A stretch of DNA of 45,130 bases from Mycobacterium sp. 1465703.0 (GTDB taxonomy: Bacteria; Actinomycetota; Actinomycetes; Mycobacteriales; Mycobacteriaceae), in assembly GCF_001672975.1 (NCBI RefSeq), contig NZ_LZKU01000011.1:1-45130 (forward strand). The letters run 5' to 3'. Positions 35,822 through 44,643 of this stretch are shown one piece after another. Positions within the stretch are counted from its first letter, which is position 1. Each line of letters begins with the position of its first letter. The notes under the pieces are model-generated. The model ran no database searches. It had not been told where the DNA came from and saw nothing but the letters and a program-made list of their open reading frames with translations. The translations under genes and the position numbers were made by a program.

Positions 35822-36141
35822 TTTCTCGTCTCTCGTGCGATTTGCTGAGTCATTACCCTAATAGATGCTCGCCGTCGTCGGCCGCGCTGCTCAGCGGCCG
35901 GTCAGCAAGCGCCGGGCTATGGCGTGCCGCGCATGTTACGCTGCGCTACGCCAAATCGTGGCCTGCCCCAGGGCCGGATATCCGCACCAGTCAACCCGCG
36001 AAATATGGGGCCACTGCAGTGCGCATCGGTGGGTATTGGGAGAAGCAACGTTGACGACGACCATCTGTTTGATCGGGCCGGCCGCGGCGCAGTCGCCGAG
36101 CGGCGGGGGCCCGTCGTCGTCGGGCGCGATCTGACGGCCCG
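35822..36141. other. Divergent control region between the methyltransferase and lipoprotein genes
   Basis: About 320 bases with no credible gene. The end next to the methyltransferase gene is relatively AT-rich and holds a possible minus-strand -10 (TAGGGT, 35855-35860). No convincing plus-strand promoter, riboswitch or hairpin was recognised. This is where co-regulation of the polysaccharide-type locus would be expected. Confidence 0.4.
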
Positions 36142-37812
36142 ATGGTGTGCTCTGTGGACAGACGCGTGCTGGCCGTTGTCCTGTGCGCAGCGGCGGTGCT
36201 CAGCGGATGTGGCGGTAACAGCGACCCCGGCCCGCTGTCGGCGATGGTCAGTCCGGCCATACCGCTGACCGCCCAAGAGATACCCAACCCGCTGCGCGGC
36301 CAGTACGAGGAAATGCTGAATCCGCTTTTCCCGCAAGGCAATCCGGCGCAACAGCGATACTCTGCCTGGCCGGCCTCATACGATGCCAGCCTGCGCGTCT
36401 CGTGGCGGCAGCTGCAGCCGGTCGATCCGCGCACGTTGCCCCCCGACGCACCCGATGACCGCAAGTTCGATTTCAGCGCGATCGACGACGCGCTGGCCAA
36501 GCTCGCGACCCGGAACATGCGCCTGACGCTCGGCGTCTACGTCTACAAGTCCCGCAACGACCCCACTCCGGACAACACCAACATGGCGATTCCGGACTGG
36601 CTGCGCCCGTCCGCGGCCAGCTATCCCGCGCCGCCCAACGGTTCGGCCCCCGCCGTCACCCACGTGGTGCCCAATTTCAACGACCCCGACTATCTCAACG
36701 GCATCAGCCAACTGTTGGCCGCGCTGGGCCGTCGCTATGACGGCGACGAGCGGTTGAGCGTGTTCGAGTTCTCCGGCTACGGAGACTTCGGCCAGAATCA
36801 GCTCGCGTATCTGCGTGATTCGCTGAGCGCGCCGGGTCCCACACCGGATGACAGCGAGGCAAAGCTGGGCTATTACAGCCAGTTCCGCGACCAGAGCATC
36901 ACCAAAGCCTCCATTGCGCAGCTGGTCTCGGCCAACGTCAATGCGTTTCCGCACACCCAATTAGTGGTAGCTCCGCAGAACCCGGAGATCGTGCGCGAAC
37001 TGTTCGCCGACGACGTCACCAACAAATTGGCCGCGCCGGTCGGTATCCGCGCGGACTGCCTCGGGGTGCAGGCTCCGTTGCCTGAGTGGGCCGAAGCCAA
37101 CGACTCGCACTACGTCCGGTCCAACGACGCCGTCGTCAGCGCGATCAAGCAGCGGCTGACGACGGCGTTGGTGATCAGCCAGTGGTGTCGACTGCCCAGC
37201 GGAGCCGATCCGCGCTCGTACTACGAGAAGGGGCTGCATGACGTCATCCGGTACCACGTGTCGATGACGTCGAGCGCCGATTTCCCGGACCGTGACGCAA
37301 CAGCGGCGATGGATCCCAAGCTGTTTCTGCTGTGGGGTAAGGCGAATACCGCCGCGGGCTATCGATATTCGGTCGAGGCGAAGCCGGGATCGCAATCGAT
37401 CCAGGGCAAGGTGGCGACGATCTCGGTGGTGTGGACCAACTACGGTTCGGCGGCGGCCACCGAACGTTGGGTTCCCGACTACAAGTTGGTGGATTTCTCG
37501 GGGGCGGTGGTTCGCAGCCTGCCCGCGACCGTCAACCTCAAGAAGCTGGTGCACGACGAATCGAGCCAGTCACGTGAGGAGCCGGTTCCAGAGTTGGCCA
37601 CCGAGTCGGTGCACGTCGACGTCACGGGCCTGGCGCCCGGACATTACACGCTGCGTGCCTCGGTCGAATGGCAACAGCACATTCCGGGCGCCTCACATGT
37701 CGTGAACTACGCGCCGATGGCCCTGGCCCGGGACGGCCGGGACAGCTCGGGGCTGTATCCGATTGCCACACTTGACATCCCGAGCGACTCGGCGTCAGCA
37801 AACGGTCAGTGA
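36142..37812 (+). CDS. Secreted lipoprotein with TIM-barrel/DUF4832-like fold (paralogue A)
   Basis: 556 residues. Signal peptide with lipobox VLSGC (Cys23). The mature part opens with PNPLRGQYEEML and a glycosidase-like module: SWRQLQPVDPRTLPPDAPDD near 87-106, FDFSAIDDAL, VFEFSGYGDFG with Glu209 near the end of a predicted strand, and VISQWC with Gln347. From about 385 a beta-sandwich follows (WTNYGSAAATERWVPDY, then LAPGHYTLRASVEWQQH), as in DUF4832-type proteins. It is likely a surface carbohydrate-active or carbohydrate-binding protein. Paralogue B downstream is highly similar but has Glu where this copy has Gln347, so this copy may be catalytically impaired. Start alternatives are GTG at 36145 and 36154. 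Confidence 0.8.
   Translation: MVCSVDRRVLAVVLCAAAVLSGCGGNSDPGPLSAMVSPAIPLTAQEIPNPLRGQYEEMLNPLFPQGNPAQQRYSAWPASYDASLRVSWRQLQPVDPRTLPPDAPDDRKFDFSAIDDALAKLATRNMRLTLGVYVYKSRNDPTPDNTNMAIPDWLRPSAASYPAPPNGSAPAVTHVVPNFNDPDYLNGISQLLAALGRRYDGDERLSVFEFSGYGDFGQNQLAYLRDSLSAPGPTPDDSEAKLGYYSQFRDQSITKASIAQLVSANVNAFPHTQLVVAPQNPEIVRELFADDVTNKLAAPVGIRADCLGVQAPLPEWAEANDSHYVRSNDAVVSAIKQRLTTALVISQWCRLPSGADPRSYYEKGLHDVIRYHVSMTSSADFPDRDATAAMDPKLFLLWGKANTAAGYRYSVEAKPGSQSIQGKVATISVVWTNYGSAAATERWVPDYKLVDFSGAVVRSLPATVNLKKLVHDESSQSREEPVPELATESVHVDVTGLAPGHYTLRASVEWQQHIPGASHVVNYAPMALARDGRDSSGLYPIATLDIPSDSASANGQ
36871..36932 (+). repeat. 62-base near-identical direct repeat, copy 1 (mate at 40621-40682)
   Basis: This stretch inside lipoprotein gene A matches 40621-40682 in gene B with one mismatch in 62 bases, from tattacagcc to ggtctcggc. 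The rest of the two genes is clearly more diverged, so it stands out as the most conserved block of the duplication. Confidence 0.85.
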
Positions 37813-37997
37813 CCCGCGGCGGCGCTGTTGCCGCAGCAGTTGCCCGCGGCTTTTCGCAACTTCCTGATGGATGGCACTGTGCGTGATACCGTTTTTCCAC
37901 GGATTTCGGCCCAGTCGCCGCGTGGATCGAAATTCGTCAGCAAACAGCCCAGCGAACTACCGGACCCCCTCGATGGGTGCCCCATTCCGGAGGACCC

Positions 37998-39863
37998 GTG
38001 CCGCGCAGCCTGGATTTAGTGGTCACCTCCGTCGCCACCCAGTTGATGGAGGCCACGGCATCCACGGCGATCCAGGTCAGTGAAAAAGTTCTCGCCCAAC
38101 TCGTCGAGCAGTTCGATGTGGACGTCAGCTTCTTGCGCCACCACGCTCAGGACGCGCCGGCGTCGGTGCCGGTAGCCGAGTGGCCTCGCCGCGCTGACGC
38201 TGCCGAGCCGGATCCGATAGCCCATCTCGAATTGGACGGCGCCGAATCGGTGCTCGCCCAGTGCGAGCGCGACAGGAAGCCGGTGGTGATCGCGCCCGAT
38301 CAGCGCCGCGGTTGGTTTGGCCGCTCGCTGAACCAGCGCAAGACACCGGCGTTGCCCTCGCTGGCCGTTGCGCCGCTGGTGTCCGGCGATGCGACCACCG
38401 GTGTGCTCGGCTTCGTGAAGTTCGGCGCCCGCAAGTGGAAGCAAGCAGAGATCAACACGCTCGAGGCGGTCGCCGCCCTGTTCGCCCAGCTGCAAGCCCG
38501 CATCGCCGCCGAAGAACGACTGCGCTATCTCGCCGAACACGACGATCTGACCGGCGTCTACAACCGTCGGGCACTGGTCGCGTATCTGACCAAACGGCTC
38601 GCGGCCGGCAACCCCGGGCCCGTCCCGGTCTTCTACCTCGACCTCGACCGGCTCAAGGCGATCAACGATTACCTCGGCCACTCCGCGGGCGACTGGTTCA
38701 TCAGAATGTTCGCGCAACGCATCGAGGAGTGCGCCGGAACTCAGAGCATGATCGCCCGGTTGGGTGGCGACGAGTTCGTGGTCATCCCGGACCAGCCGAT
38801 GTCGCCGGAGGATGCCGAGGCATTCGCGCGGCGCCTGTCGACGATGCTGTGCGACCGCCTGACCATCGGCGGGCACGTGATCAGCCGCACCGTCAGCATC
38901 GGGCTGGCGGTGGGCGCGCCCGGGACCGACAACTGCGCCGATCTGCTCCGGCGAGCCGATGAGGCCGTGCTGACGGCCAAGCGGGCCGGCGGCAACCAGA
39001 CAGCGGTATCCACCGACGACATGTCGCTGAAAAGGGCCTTCCGCAACGACATCGAACTGCATCTGCAAGGCGACATCGAAAGCGAAGGTCTGATTTTGGA
39101 CTACCTGCCCGAGGTCGACTTGTGGACCGGCGTCATCGTAGGTGCCGAGGCGCTGGTGCGCTGGCGGCACCCGGTCTGGGGTCTGCTGTTGCCCGACGCG
39201 TTCATCGGGGTAGCCGAATCGACCAATCTCGCTGCGCAGTTGGGCCGGTGGGTGATGCGCGGCGCCTGCGCCGATTTCAGCCGGTGGCGGGCCAACGGAG
39301 TCGGGGCAGGCGCCATGCTGCGGATCAACGTGTCGCCCATCCAGCTGATAGGCCGCGGTTTCGTGGAAAGTGTTGCCGATACCATCGGCGAGTTCGGGAT
39401 CGACGCCGGATCGGTGTGCCTGGAGATCACCGAGCGCGCGGTGGTGCACGACATCGACACCACTCGAAAGACCTTGGCGGATCTCAAAGAAGTGGGGGTG
39501 CAGATCGCCATCGACGACTTCGGCACCGGGTATGCCGTGCTGTCCCACCTGAAGTCCCTGCCGGTCGACATGCTCAAGATCGATGCCGGATTCGTGCGGG
39601 AGGTGGCGACCGACGCCGGCGATCTGGCCATCGTCCGGGCGATCATCGGGCTGGCCGAGGCGTTTGACCTGGAAGTCGTTGCCGAAGGCGTCGAGACACC
39701 CGCTGCCGCATTGACTTTGATGCAGCACGGCTGCCACCGGGCGCAGGGCTTCCTACTGTCGCGTCCCGTCGCCGGCGATGCGATGGAAGCGTTGCTGTCG
39801 GCCCGATGGATGCCGATGCCATTCCTTTCCGATCCGGAGTCATCGTCGCTGGGTTCCCTCTAG
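37998..39863 (+). CDS. GAF-GGDEF-EAL cyclic-di-GMP enzyme (Rv1354c/DgcA-like)
   Basis: 621 residues. GAF-type sensor (about 10-165), then GGDEF domain (about 175-335) with DDLTGVYNRRAL and an intact GGDEF at 256-260, then EAL domain (about 345-600) with EAL at 384-386, RINVSP, EITE, DDFGTGYAVL, LKIDAGF and AEGVET all present. Both synthesis and hydrolysis of c-di-GMP are therefore possible. The inhibitory RxxD site before GGDEF is absent. The sequence resembles M. tuberculosis Rv1354c, but that gene is not in this setting. No TM segment. GTG at 37998 follows GGAGG; a GTG at 37977 in the same frame is the alternative. It is flanked by two lipoprotein paralogues. Confidence 0.93.
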   Translation: MPRSLDLVVTSVATQLMEATASTAIQVSEKVLAQLVEQFDVDVSFLRHHAQDAPASVPVAEWPRRADAAEPDPIAHLELDGAESVLAQCERDRKPVVIAPDQRRGWFGRSLNQRKTPALPSLAVAPLVSGDATTGVLGFVKFGARKWKQAEINTLEAVAALFAQLQARIAAEERLRYLAEHDDLTGVYNRRALVAYLTKRLAAGNPGPVPVFYLDLDRLKAINDYLGHSAGDWFIRMFAQRIEECAGTQSMIARLGGDEFVVIPDQPMSPEDAEAFARRLSTMLCDRLTIGGHVISRTVSIGLAVGAPGTDNCADLLRRADEAVLTAKRAGGNQTAVSTDDMSLKRAFRNDIELHLQGDIESEGLILDYLPEVDLWTGVIVGAEALVRWRHPVWGLLLPDAFIGVAESTNLAAQLGRWVMRGACADFSRWRANGVGAGAMLRINVSPIQLIGRGFVESVADTIGEFGIDAGSVCLEITERAVVHDIDTTRKTLADLKEVGVQIAIDDFGTGYAVLSHLKSLPVDMLKIDAGFVREVATDAGDLAIVRAIIGLAEAFDLEVVAEGVETPAAALTLMQHGCHRAQGFLLSRPVAGDAMEALLSARWMPMPFLSDPESSSLGSL

Positions 39864-39866
39864 CAT
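39861..39866 (+). promoter_or_regulatory. Leaderless-type -10 box overlapping the GGDEF-EAL stop codon
   Basis: TAGCAT fits TANNNT; its TAG is the stop codon of the c-di-GMP enzyme gene. It ends seven bases before the GTG of lipoprotein gene B, giving that gene a possible start of its own. Confidence 0.45.
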
Positions 39867-39873
39867 CGCAACG

Positions 39874-41568
39874 GTGGTCCGAACAATAAGGCACACCACG
39901 GCGATCCTCGCCCTGTGCTCGGCGCTGGTGCTGAGCGGATGCGGTGGTCACCGCGCCGATCCCGGTCCTTTGTCCGTGGTCAACAGCCCGCCCTTACCCC
40001 TGAGCGTTCAAGAGGTGCCCAATCCGCTGCGCGGCCAGTATGAAGACCTCTTGATGCCGCTTTTCCCCCAAGCCAATTCCGTGCAGCGGCGCTTCCCGGC
40101 GTGGCCGTCGTCGTATGACGCCAGTGTGCGTATCTCGTGGCGACAGTTGCAGCCCACCGATCCGGGCACGCTGCCCCCCGACGCGCCCGATGATCGCAAG
40201 TTCGACTTCAGCGTGATCGACGACGCGCTGACAAAGTTGGCCAGCCGAAACATGCGGCTGACCCTTCGCGTGGTCGCCTACAATTCCTGCTGCGACACGG
40301 CCTATGCCAACAACACCAACATCGGCATGCCCGACTGGGTGCGTGCGCTTCCCGACGCCACCGTCAGCCTCACCGGGCCGCAACGGTATTGGTGGACAGC
40401 CGGGGTGACGCAGGTGGTACCGAACTGGAACAACCCCGGTTACCTCAACGCCTTCGGCCAGCTGCTGGCCGCGCTGGGCCGTCGTTACGACGGTGACGAG
40501 CGGCTCAGTGTATTCGAGTTCTCCGGCTACGGGGATTTCAGCGAGAACCACATCGCGTACCTACGGGACACGCTGGGCGCACCGGGTCCCACTGCGGAAG
40601 ACAGTGTCGCGAAGCTGGGGTATTACAGCCAGTTCCGCGATCAGAGCATCACCAAAGCCTCCATTGCGCAGCTGGTCTCGGCGAATGTAAATGCCTTTCC
40701 CCACACACAATTGGTGACAACTGCGCTGAACCCGGAAATCGTTCGCCAACTGCTGGCCGACGATGTCACCAAGAAACTGTCTGCGCCGGTGGGGATCCGC
40801 TCGGATTGCCTCGGCGTGTACGCGCCGTTACCCACCTGGGCCGAGGCGGACGGCTCATACTATGTGCGGTCGAAAGATCCTGTTGTCGGACAACTCAAAG
40901 ACCGGCTGGCCTCGGCATTGGTGATCACCGAGTGGTGCCAGTTGCCCGACGGAACCGATCCGCGGTCCTACTATGACAAGGGTCTGCGTGACGTCGTCAA
41001 ATACCACGTGTCGATGACGTCGAGTTACAACTTCCCGGCGGTAGATTCGACGACTCCGATGGACCCGGCGCTGTACCTGGTATGGGCGCAAGCCAATGTC
41101 TCGGCCGGCTACCGGTATTCGGCCGAGGCGCGGGCCGGGTCGCGATCGGCACGCGACGGGGTGCCCACCGTATCGGTGGTGTGGACCAACTACGGTTCGG
41201 CCGCCTCGACCGAGACATGGGTCCCCAGCTACCGATTAACGGATTTCTCGGGACAGGTAGTCCGCACCTTGCCCGCGCACGTGCCGTTGAAGACGCTGGC
41301 CCAGGGGCAATCCGGGGACAAGTCTGATACCGAACCGGTCCCGGCGTCCTACACCGATTCGGTGGCCATCGACTTGGCCGGATTGGCGCCGGGCCATTAC
41401 ACGCTGAGCGCTGCAGTGGATTGGCAGCAACACAAGCCCAATGCCTCGCACGTGGTGAACTATCCACCCATGCAGTTGGCGCGCGGCGGACGCGACGGCA
41501 ATGGGTGGTATCCGCTCGCGACGCTGGACATATCACGCGGTGTGTTGACCTCTGCGCCTCGACAATGA
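39874..41568 (+). CDS. Secreted lipoprotein with TIM-barrel/DUF4832-like fold (paralogue B)
   Basis: 564 residues, same architecture as paralogue A throughout. Signal peptide with lipobox VLSGC (Cys23). Module motifs: PNPLRGQYEDLL, SWRQLQPTDPGTLPPDAPDD, VFEFSGYGDFS with Glu215, and VITEWC with Glu353. C-terminal beta-sandwich with WTNYGSAASTETW and LAPGHYTLSAAVDWQQH. Two carboxylates on successive barrel strands (Glu215, Glu353) would suit a retaining glycosidase, but this is inference from spacing only. A local CC pair (near residue 140) and a TGPQRYWWTAGV stretch near 175 are unique to this copy. GTG start chosen from the -10 spacing and the signal peptide; longer frames overlap the c-di-GMP gene. 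Confidence 0.8.
   Translation: MVRTIRHTTAILALCSALVLSGCGGHRADPGPLSVVNSPPLPLSVQEVPNPLRGQYEDLLMPLFPQANSVQRRFPAWPSSYDASVRISWRQLQPTDPGTLPPDAPDDRKFDFSVIDDALTKLASRNMRLTLRVVAYNSCCDTAYANNTNIGMPDWVRALPDATVSLTGPQRYWWTAGVTQVVPNWNNPGYLNAFGQLLAALGRRYDGDERLSVFEFSGYGDFSENHIAYLRDTLGAPGPTAEDSVAKLGYYSQFRDQSITKASIAQLVSANVNAFPHTQLVTTALNPEIVRQLLADDVTKKLSAPVGIRSDCLGVYAPLPTWAEADGSYYVRSKDPVVGQLKDRLASALVITEWCQLPDGTDPRSYYDKGLRDVVKYHVSMTSSYNFPAVDSTTPMDPALYLVWAQANVSAGYRYSAEARAGSRSARDGVPTVSVVWTNYGSAASTETWVPSYRLTDFSGQVVRTLPAHVPLKTLAQGQSGDKSDTEPVPASYTDSVAIDLAGLAPGHYTLSAAVDWQQHKPNASHVVNYPPMQLARGGRDGNGWYPLATLDISRGVLTSAPRQ
40621..40682 (+). repeat. 62-base near-identical direct repeat, copy 2 (mate at 36871-36932)
   Basis: Within lipoprotein gene B; 61 of 62 bases match copy 1. 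It encodes YYSQFRDQSITKASIAQLVS in both genes, with synonymous positions also kept, which hints at recent exchange between the copies. Confidence 0.85.
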
Positions 41569-41622
41569 ATGCCGGTCGGCAGGCACACTTGCGATTTTGC
41601 CGCTGCCGCATGGCGATTGCTG

Positions 41623-41628
41623 CATAAT
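41623..41628 (+). promoter_or_regulatory. Candidate -10 box for the wzz-wzy-glycosyltransferase unit
   Basis: CATAAT lies in an AT-richer 139-base spacer after lipoprotein gene B, about 80 bases before the next start codon. A TTGCCG box 20 bases upstream is a poor -35 at loose spacing. Weak evidence. Confidence 0.3.
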
Positions 41629-41707
41629 GTGCACTGGACTTTGCGCGGCGGTGCGAAGTAAATCAATTCGACGCTATTCGTGTGGCGCCGGCCAGAAAGG
41701 TTAGTGG

Positions 41708-43171
41708 ATGGATTTCCGCACCTTTGTCAAGATTCTTCTCGCACATTGGAAACTCGCCGCTGCCGCGTTGCTGACCTGTACCGTCGGCGCCGCGTTCGTC
41801 ACGGCGTTGCAGACCAAGCACTACCAGTCCTCGACCACGGTCCTCGTCTCGTTTCCCGGTGCTACCGACCTGAATGAGTTGTACAGCGGCACGACGGCCG
41901 CACAGGAACGGCTGTCATCGTATGCCCAGATCGCCGCCGGACACCTGGTGGCTGAGCGCGCGGTCCGTCAGCTTCAACTACCGATCAGCGCCGATGACGT
42001 GGTGAGCCAAACCCAAGTCAAGTACACCTCGAAATCGATGTTGTTCACCATCAGCGTCAAAGACACCGATCCGGCGCGAGCTGCCGCGCTGGCGGGCGCG
42101 ATGGCCAATCAATTCGGTGCGATCGTGCCGACGCTCGGGATAAATCCGGGTCCACACAGTGTGGGCGCGCCGGTAACCGCCGGAGCGCGACCCGACGCGG
42201 ACGAGACGACCCCAACCTCGGGCCAACCGTTGGACGCACCTGGATCGGTGCAGCCCACGGCGAAACCACTACCGGTGGCCCGGGCGACGGTGGTCGAGCC
42301 GGCCCGGGTACCCAGTAGTCCGGTTTCGCCCCTGCCGATGCGCAACATGGTGATCGGATTTATCGCCGGTGTTCTGCTTGCCATCGGGGTGGCGCTGGCC
42401 CGCGAGGCCGGCGATCGCACCATCCGCACCCGCGAGAAGCTGGAAGGACTCACGGGTTTGCCCACTTTGGCGGAGCTGCCCGGAAAGCGCGGCACGGCTC
42501 CGCGATTCGGCACCGACACCGCATTCGACGATGCCGTGCGGGCGATGCGCGCCCGGCTGCTCAGGGTGACGAGGCCCGATGTCCGTCGCGTGCTGGTGGC
42601 GGGGCCGTTCGGCGCGGAAGGGACCACAACGACCGCGCTCAATCTGGCGCTCGCGCTCGCCGAAATCGGCGAGGACGTCCTACTCGTCGAGGGCGATACC
42701 CGCCGGCGCGTCATCGCCGGGTTGCTGAGAGTCGAAGCGGGGGAGGGGCTGGCCAATGCGCTGGCCAACCCCGACACCGCCGCGGAAGTCGTCAAACCGT
42801 CATCGGTTCCGAAGCTGTTCACCCTCGCCTCGAGGTCAGCCCGCCGTGAAACGCCGCCGTGCAGCGCGTTCCTGCCGGAAACGATCGACCGAGTGCTGCA
42901 GGACTTGTCGTCCCGTTTCGATCGAATCGTGGTCGACGGGCCGCCCGTGCTGGCGACAGCTGACACCGCTCTGCTGGCCGGCGCCGTGCAAGCCACCGTG
43001 TTGGTGGTGCGGGCTCGTCGGACCACCGCCGACGAGCTCAAGGACGCGCTGGCCGCGCTGCGCTCGGCCGGCGCGGAGGTTGTCGGCACCGTACTGACCG
43101 ACGCCCGACCGGCTCTGCACGTAAGGGCCGCCGCACGAACCTACCGGTCGAAGGTCAGCGGACCGGCGTGA
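41708..43171 (+). CDS. Wzz/chain-length-determinant protein with degenerate BY-kinase domain
   Basis: 487 residues. TM1 at about 14-34, an extracytoplasmic Wzz-type domain (about 35-210) with a Pro/Thr-rich end, TM2 at about 211-231, then a cytoplasmic CapB/CpsD-like P-loop ATPase (about 240-470). In the ATPase, the deviant Walker A region is GPFGAEGTTTTALN (299-312), where the usual Lys is Thr; Walker A' reads LLVEGD (325-330); Walker B-like IVVDGPPVL is present. No C-terminal tyrosine cluster. Such proteins set polymer length with a Wzy polymerase. AGAAAGG precedes the ATG. The stop overlaps the next gene by four bases (GTGA). Confidence 0.88.
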   Translation: MDFRTFVKILLAHWKLAAAALLTCTVGAAFVTALQTKHYQSSTTVLVSFPGATDLNELYSGTTAAQERLSSYAQIAAGHLVAERAVRQLQLPISADDVVSQTQVKYTSKSMLFTISVKDTDPARAAALAGAMANQFGAIVPTLGINPGPHSVGAPVTAGARPDADETTPTSGQPLDAPGSVQPTAKPLPVARATVVEPARVPSSPVSPLPMRNMVIGFIAGVLLAIGVALAREAGDRTIRTREKLEGLTGLPTLAELPGKRGTAPRFGTDTAFDDAVRAMRARLLRVTRPDVRRVLVAGPFGAEGTTTTALNLALALAEIGEDVLLVEGDTRRRVIAGLLRVEAGEGLANALANPDTAAEVVKPSSVPKLFTLASRSARRETPPCSAFLPETIDRVLQDLSSRFDRIVVDGPPVLATADTALLAGAVQATVLVVRARRTTADELKDALAALRSAGAEVVGTVLTDARPALHVRAAARTYRSKVSGPA

Positions 43172-44643
43172 TCCCCTATTTGCCCGCTCGCCATCGCCTC
43201 GCCGTGGATGGCGCCCTGCTGGCGGTATTCCTGTTCGGCTGCTTTGCTTTCGGAGTGCTCTCGGTCCGCCGAACCACCGAGGGAGCGTTGCTGATCGCAG
43301 CGTTGTTCTGCGTGGTCGTGTATTGGGTGAAACCCGAAGGGATGGTAGGGGTCACGCTGTTCGGCGCTTTCGCCGCACTACCGGAAGGCCTGCACGTCGG
43401 CAAAGTCATCGGGCCGGTCACCATCTACGCCTACCACGTGGCCGCGGTGCTCGCGATCTGCTATCTGATCCCGACCGTGAGAGCGCGGCCCGCCGATTTC
43501 CTGTGGCCGGGAATCCTGGTGCTGACGGTGGTGTCGGCCACCGTAACTGGATTCGCAACTGGACAGTCGGCCCTGGTGGTGATGCGCGAATCCACCAGCA
43601 TGCTCGAAATGGTTCTCGGCTTCGTGTTGGCGTTGTTTGTCGTCTACGGTGGTCACGTCAAATGGTCAATCCGGGTGATGGTCGCCGTCATCTGGTTTTC
43701 GGCCGGGATGGCAATAGTGAGTTCGCTATACGCGGTCCGGCTGGCCGGGCGGGCGGAAAGCCTCGAATGGACCACGGGCGCCGGCCAGGCCCTCCGCATC
43801 ATCCTGTCCACCCAGACACCGGCCACCGCCGTCCTGTCCGCGTTGGTCGCCGCCCCGATCGTCGGTCGCGTCAAGCCCGCAATGTATGTCGCCCTGGGCC
43901 CGCCCGCGGTGATCATTTCGCTGTTGTCCTTCTCCCGTAACACGTTGATTTCCATGGGAGTTGCGGCCGGAGTCGCTTTCCTTGCGAGCTTCAGCTGGGC
44001 GGCGCTGCGACGGATGATCGCCACCGCTTTCGTCGGTGCCGCCATCGTCGCGGTGGCGGTGCCCGGCTCGCTGTTTTTACTACAGCAGTCGAAAACCGGG
44101 GCATGGCTCAGCGACCAGTTCGTCGCGTTCAGTCAGCGGGTGCTCGGCGGGGTGTCGTCAAGCGCGCTCGCCGTTGACGATTCGGCGCTGGAACGACTTC
44201 GGGAGATCAACCTGCTCAAGGAAACCATCGCCCGTGCCCCGGTATTCGGTCATGGCCTGGGCTACCCCTATCAACCGCCGAACGGAGACGACGAGTTCCA
44301 TCAGATCCTGTATCCCGCCTACTCCCATAACTTTTATTTGTGGTGGTTGGCTAAGGCCGGTGTGGTCGGCATGGCAGCGTTCGCACTGTTCGCGCTCACG
44401 CCGGTGCTCCTTGCGATGCGTTGCGCGTCGGCGCAGGCGAAAATCAGTGCGGCGGTCGCCGCGGGCCTGCTGGCGATCTCCGCCGTTTGGCCATTGCCGG
44501 AGATGCCGATGGACGCCTTGGGATTGGGTATCGCCCTGGGAGCGGCGATGGGGTTCGCCGGCTTGCAGCGCCGCGACCGCGGTGCGAGCCAAATAGTCAC
44601 CGGCCAAGCGCCGGCGCTGACCGTAACGGCCAGGCCGCAATGA
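43168..44643 (+). CDS. O-antigen ligase/polymerase (Wzy/WaaL-like) membrane protein
   Basis: 491 residues, 10-12 hydrophobic TM segments starting at about residue 13. A large extracytoplasmic loop at about 315-390 includes LLKETIARAPVFGHGLGYPY and HNFYLWWLAKAGVVG. The GHGLG turn and the His-Asn-x-Tyr pair before a TM segment are typical for the O-antigen ligase family. It would polymerise or transfer lipid-linked repeat units on the outer face of the membrane. It is translationally coupled on both sides (GTGA from the Wzz gene, ATGA to the glycosyltransferase), so the three products work together. Family specificity (polymerase versus ligase) cannot be decided. Confidence 0.87.
   Translation: MIPYLPARHRLAVDGALLAVFLFGCFAFGVLSVRRTTEGALLIAALFCVVVYWVKPEGMVGVTLFGAFAALPEGLHVGKVIGPVTIYAYHVAAVLAICYLIPTVRARPADFLWPGILVLTVVSATVTGFATGQSALVVMRESTSMLEMVLGFVLALFVVYGGHVKWSIRVMVAVIWFSAGMAIVSSLYAVRLAGRAESLEWTTGAGQALRIILSTQTPATAVLSALVAAPIVGRVKPAMYVALGPPAVIISLLSFSRNTLISMGVAAGVAFLASFSWAALRRMIATAFVGAAIVAVAVPGSLFLLQQSKTGAWLSDQFVAFSQRVLGGVSSSALAVDDSALERLREINLLKETIARAPVFGHGLGYPYQPPNGDDEFHQILYPAYSHNFYLWWLAKAGVVGMAAFALFALTPVLLAMRCASAQAKISAAVAAGLLAISAVWPLPEMPMDALGLGIALGAAMGFAGLQRRDRGASQIVTGQAPALTVTARPQ

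Noticed and set aside
38016..39737. A 573-codon minus-strand frame opposite the c-di-GMP enzyme gene
   Set aside because: The plus strand holds complete GGDEF and EAL motifs; the antisense product has shadow composition and no recognisable fold.
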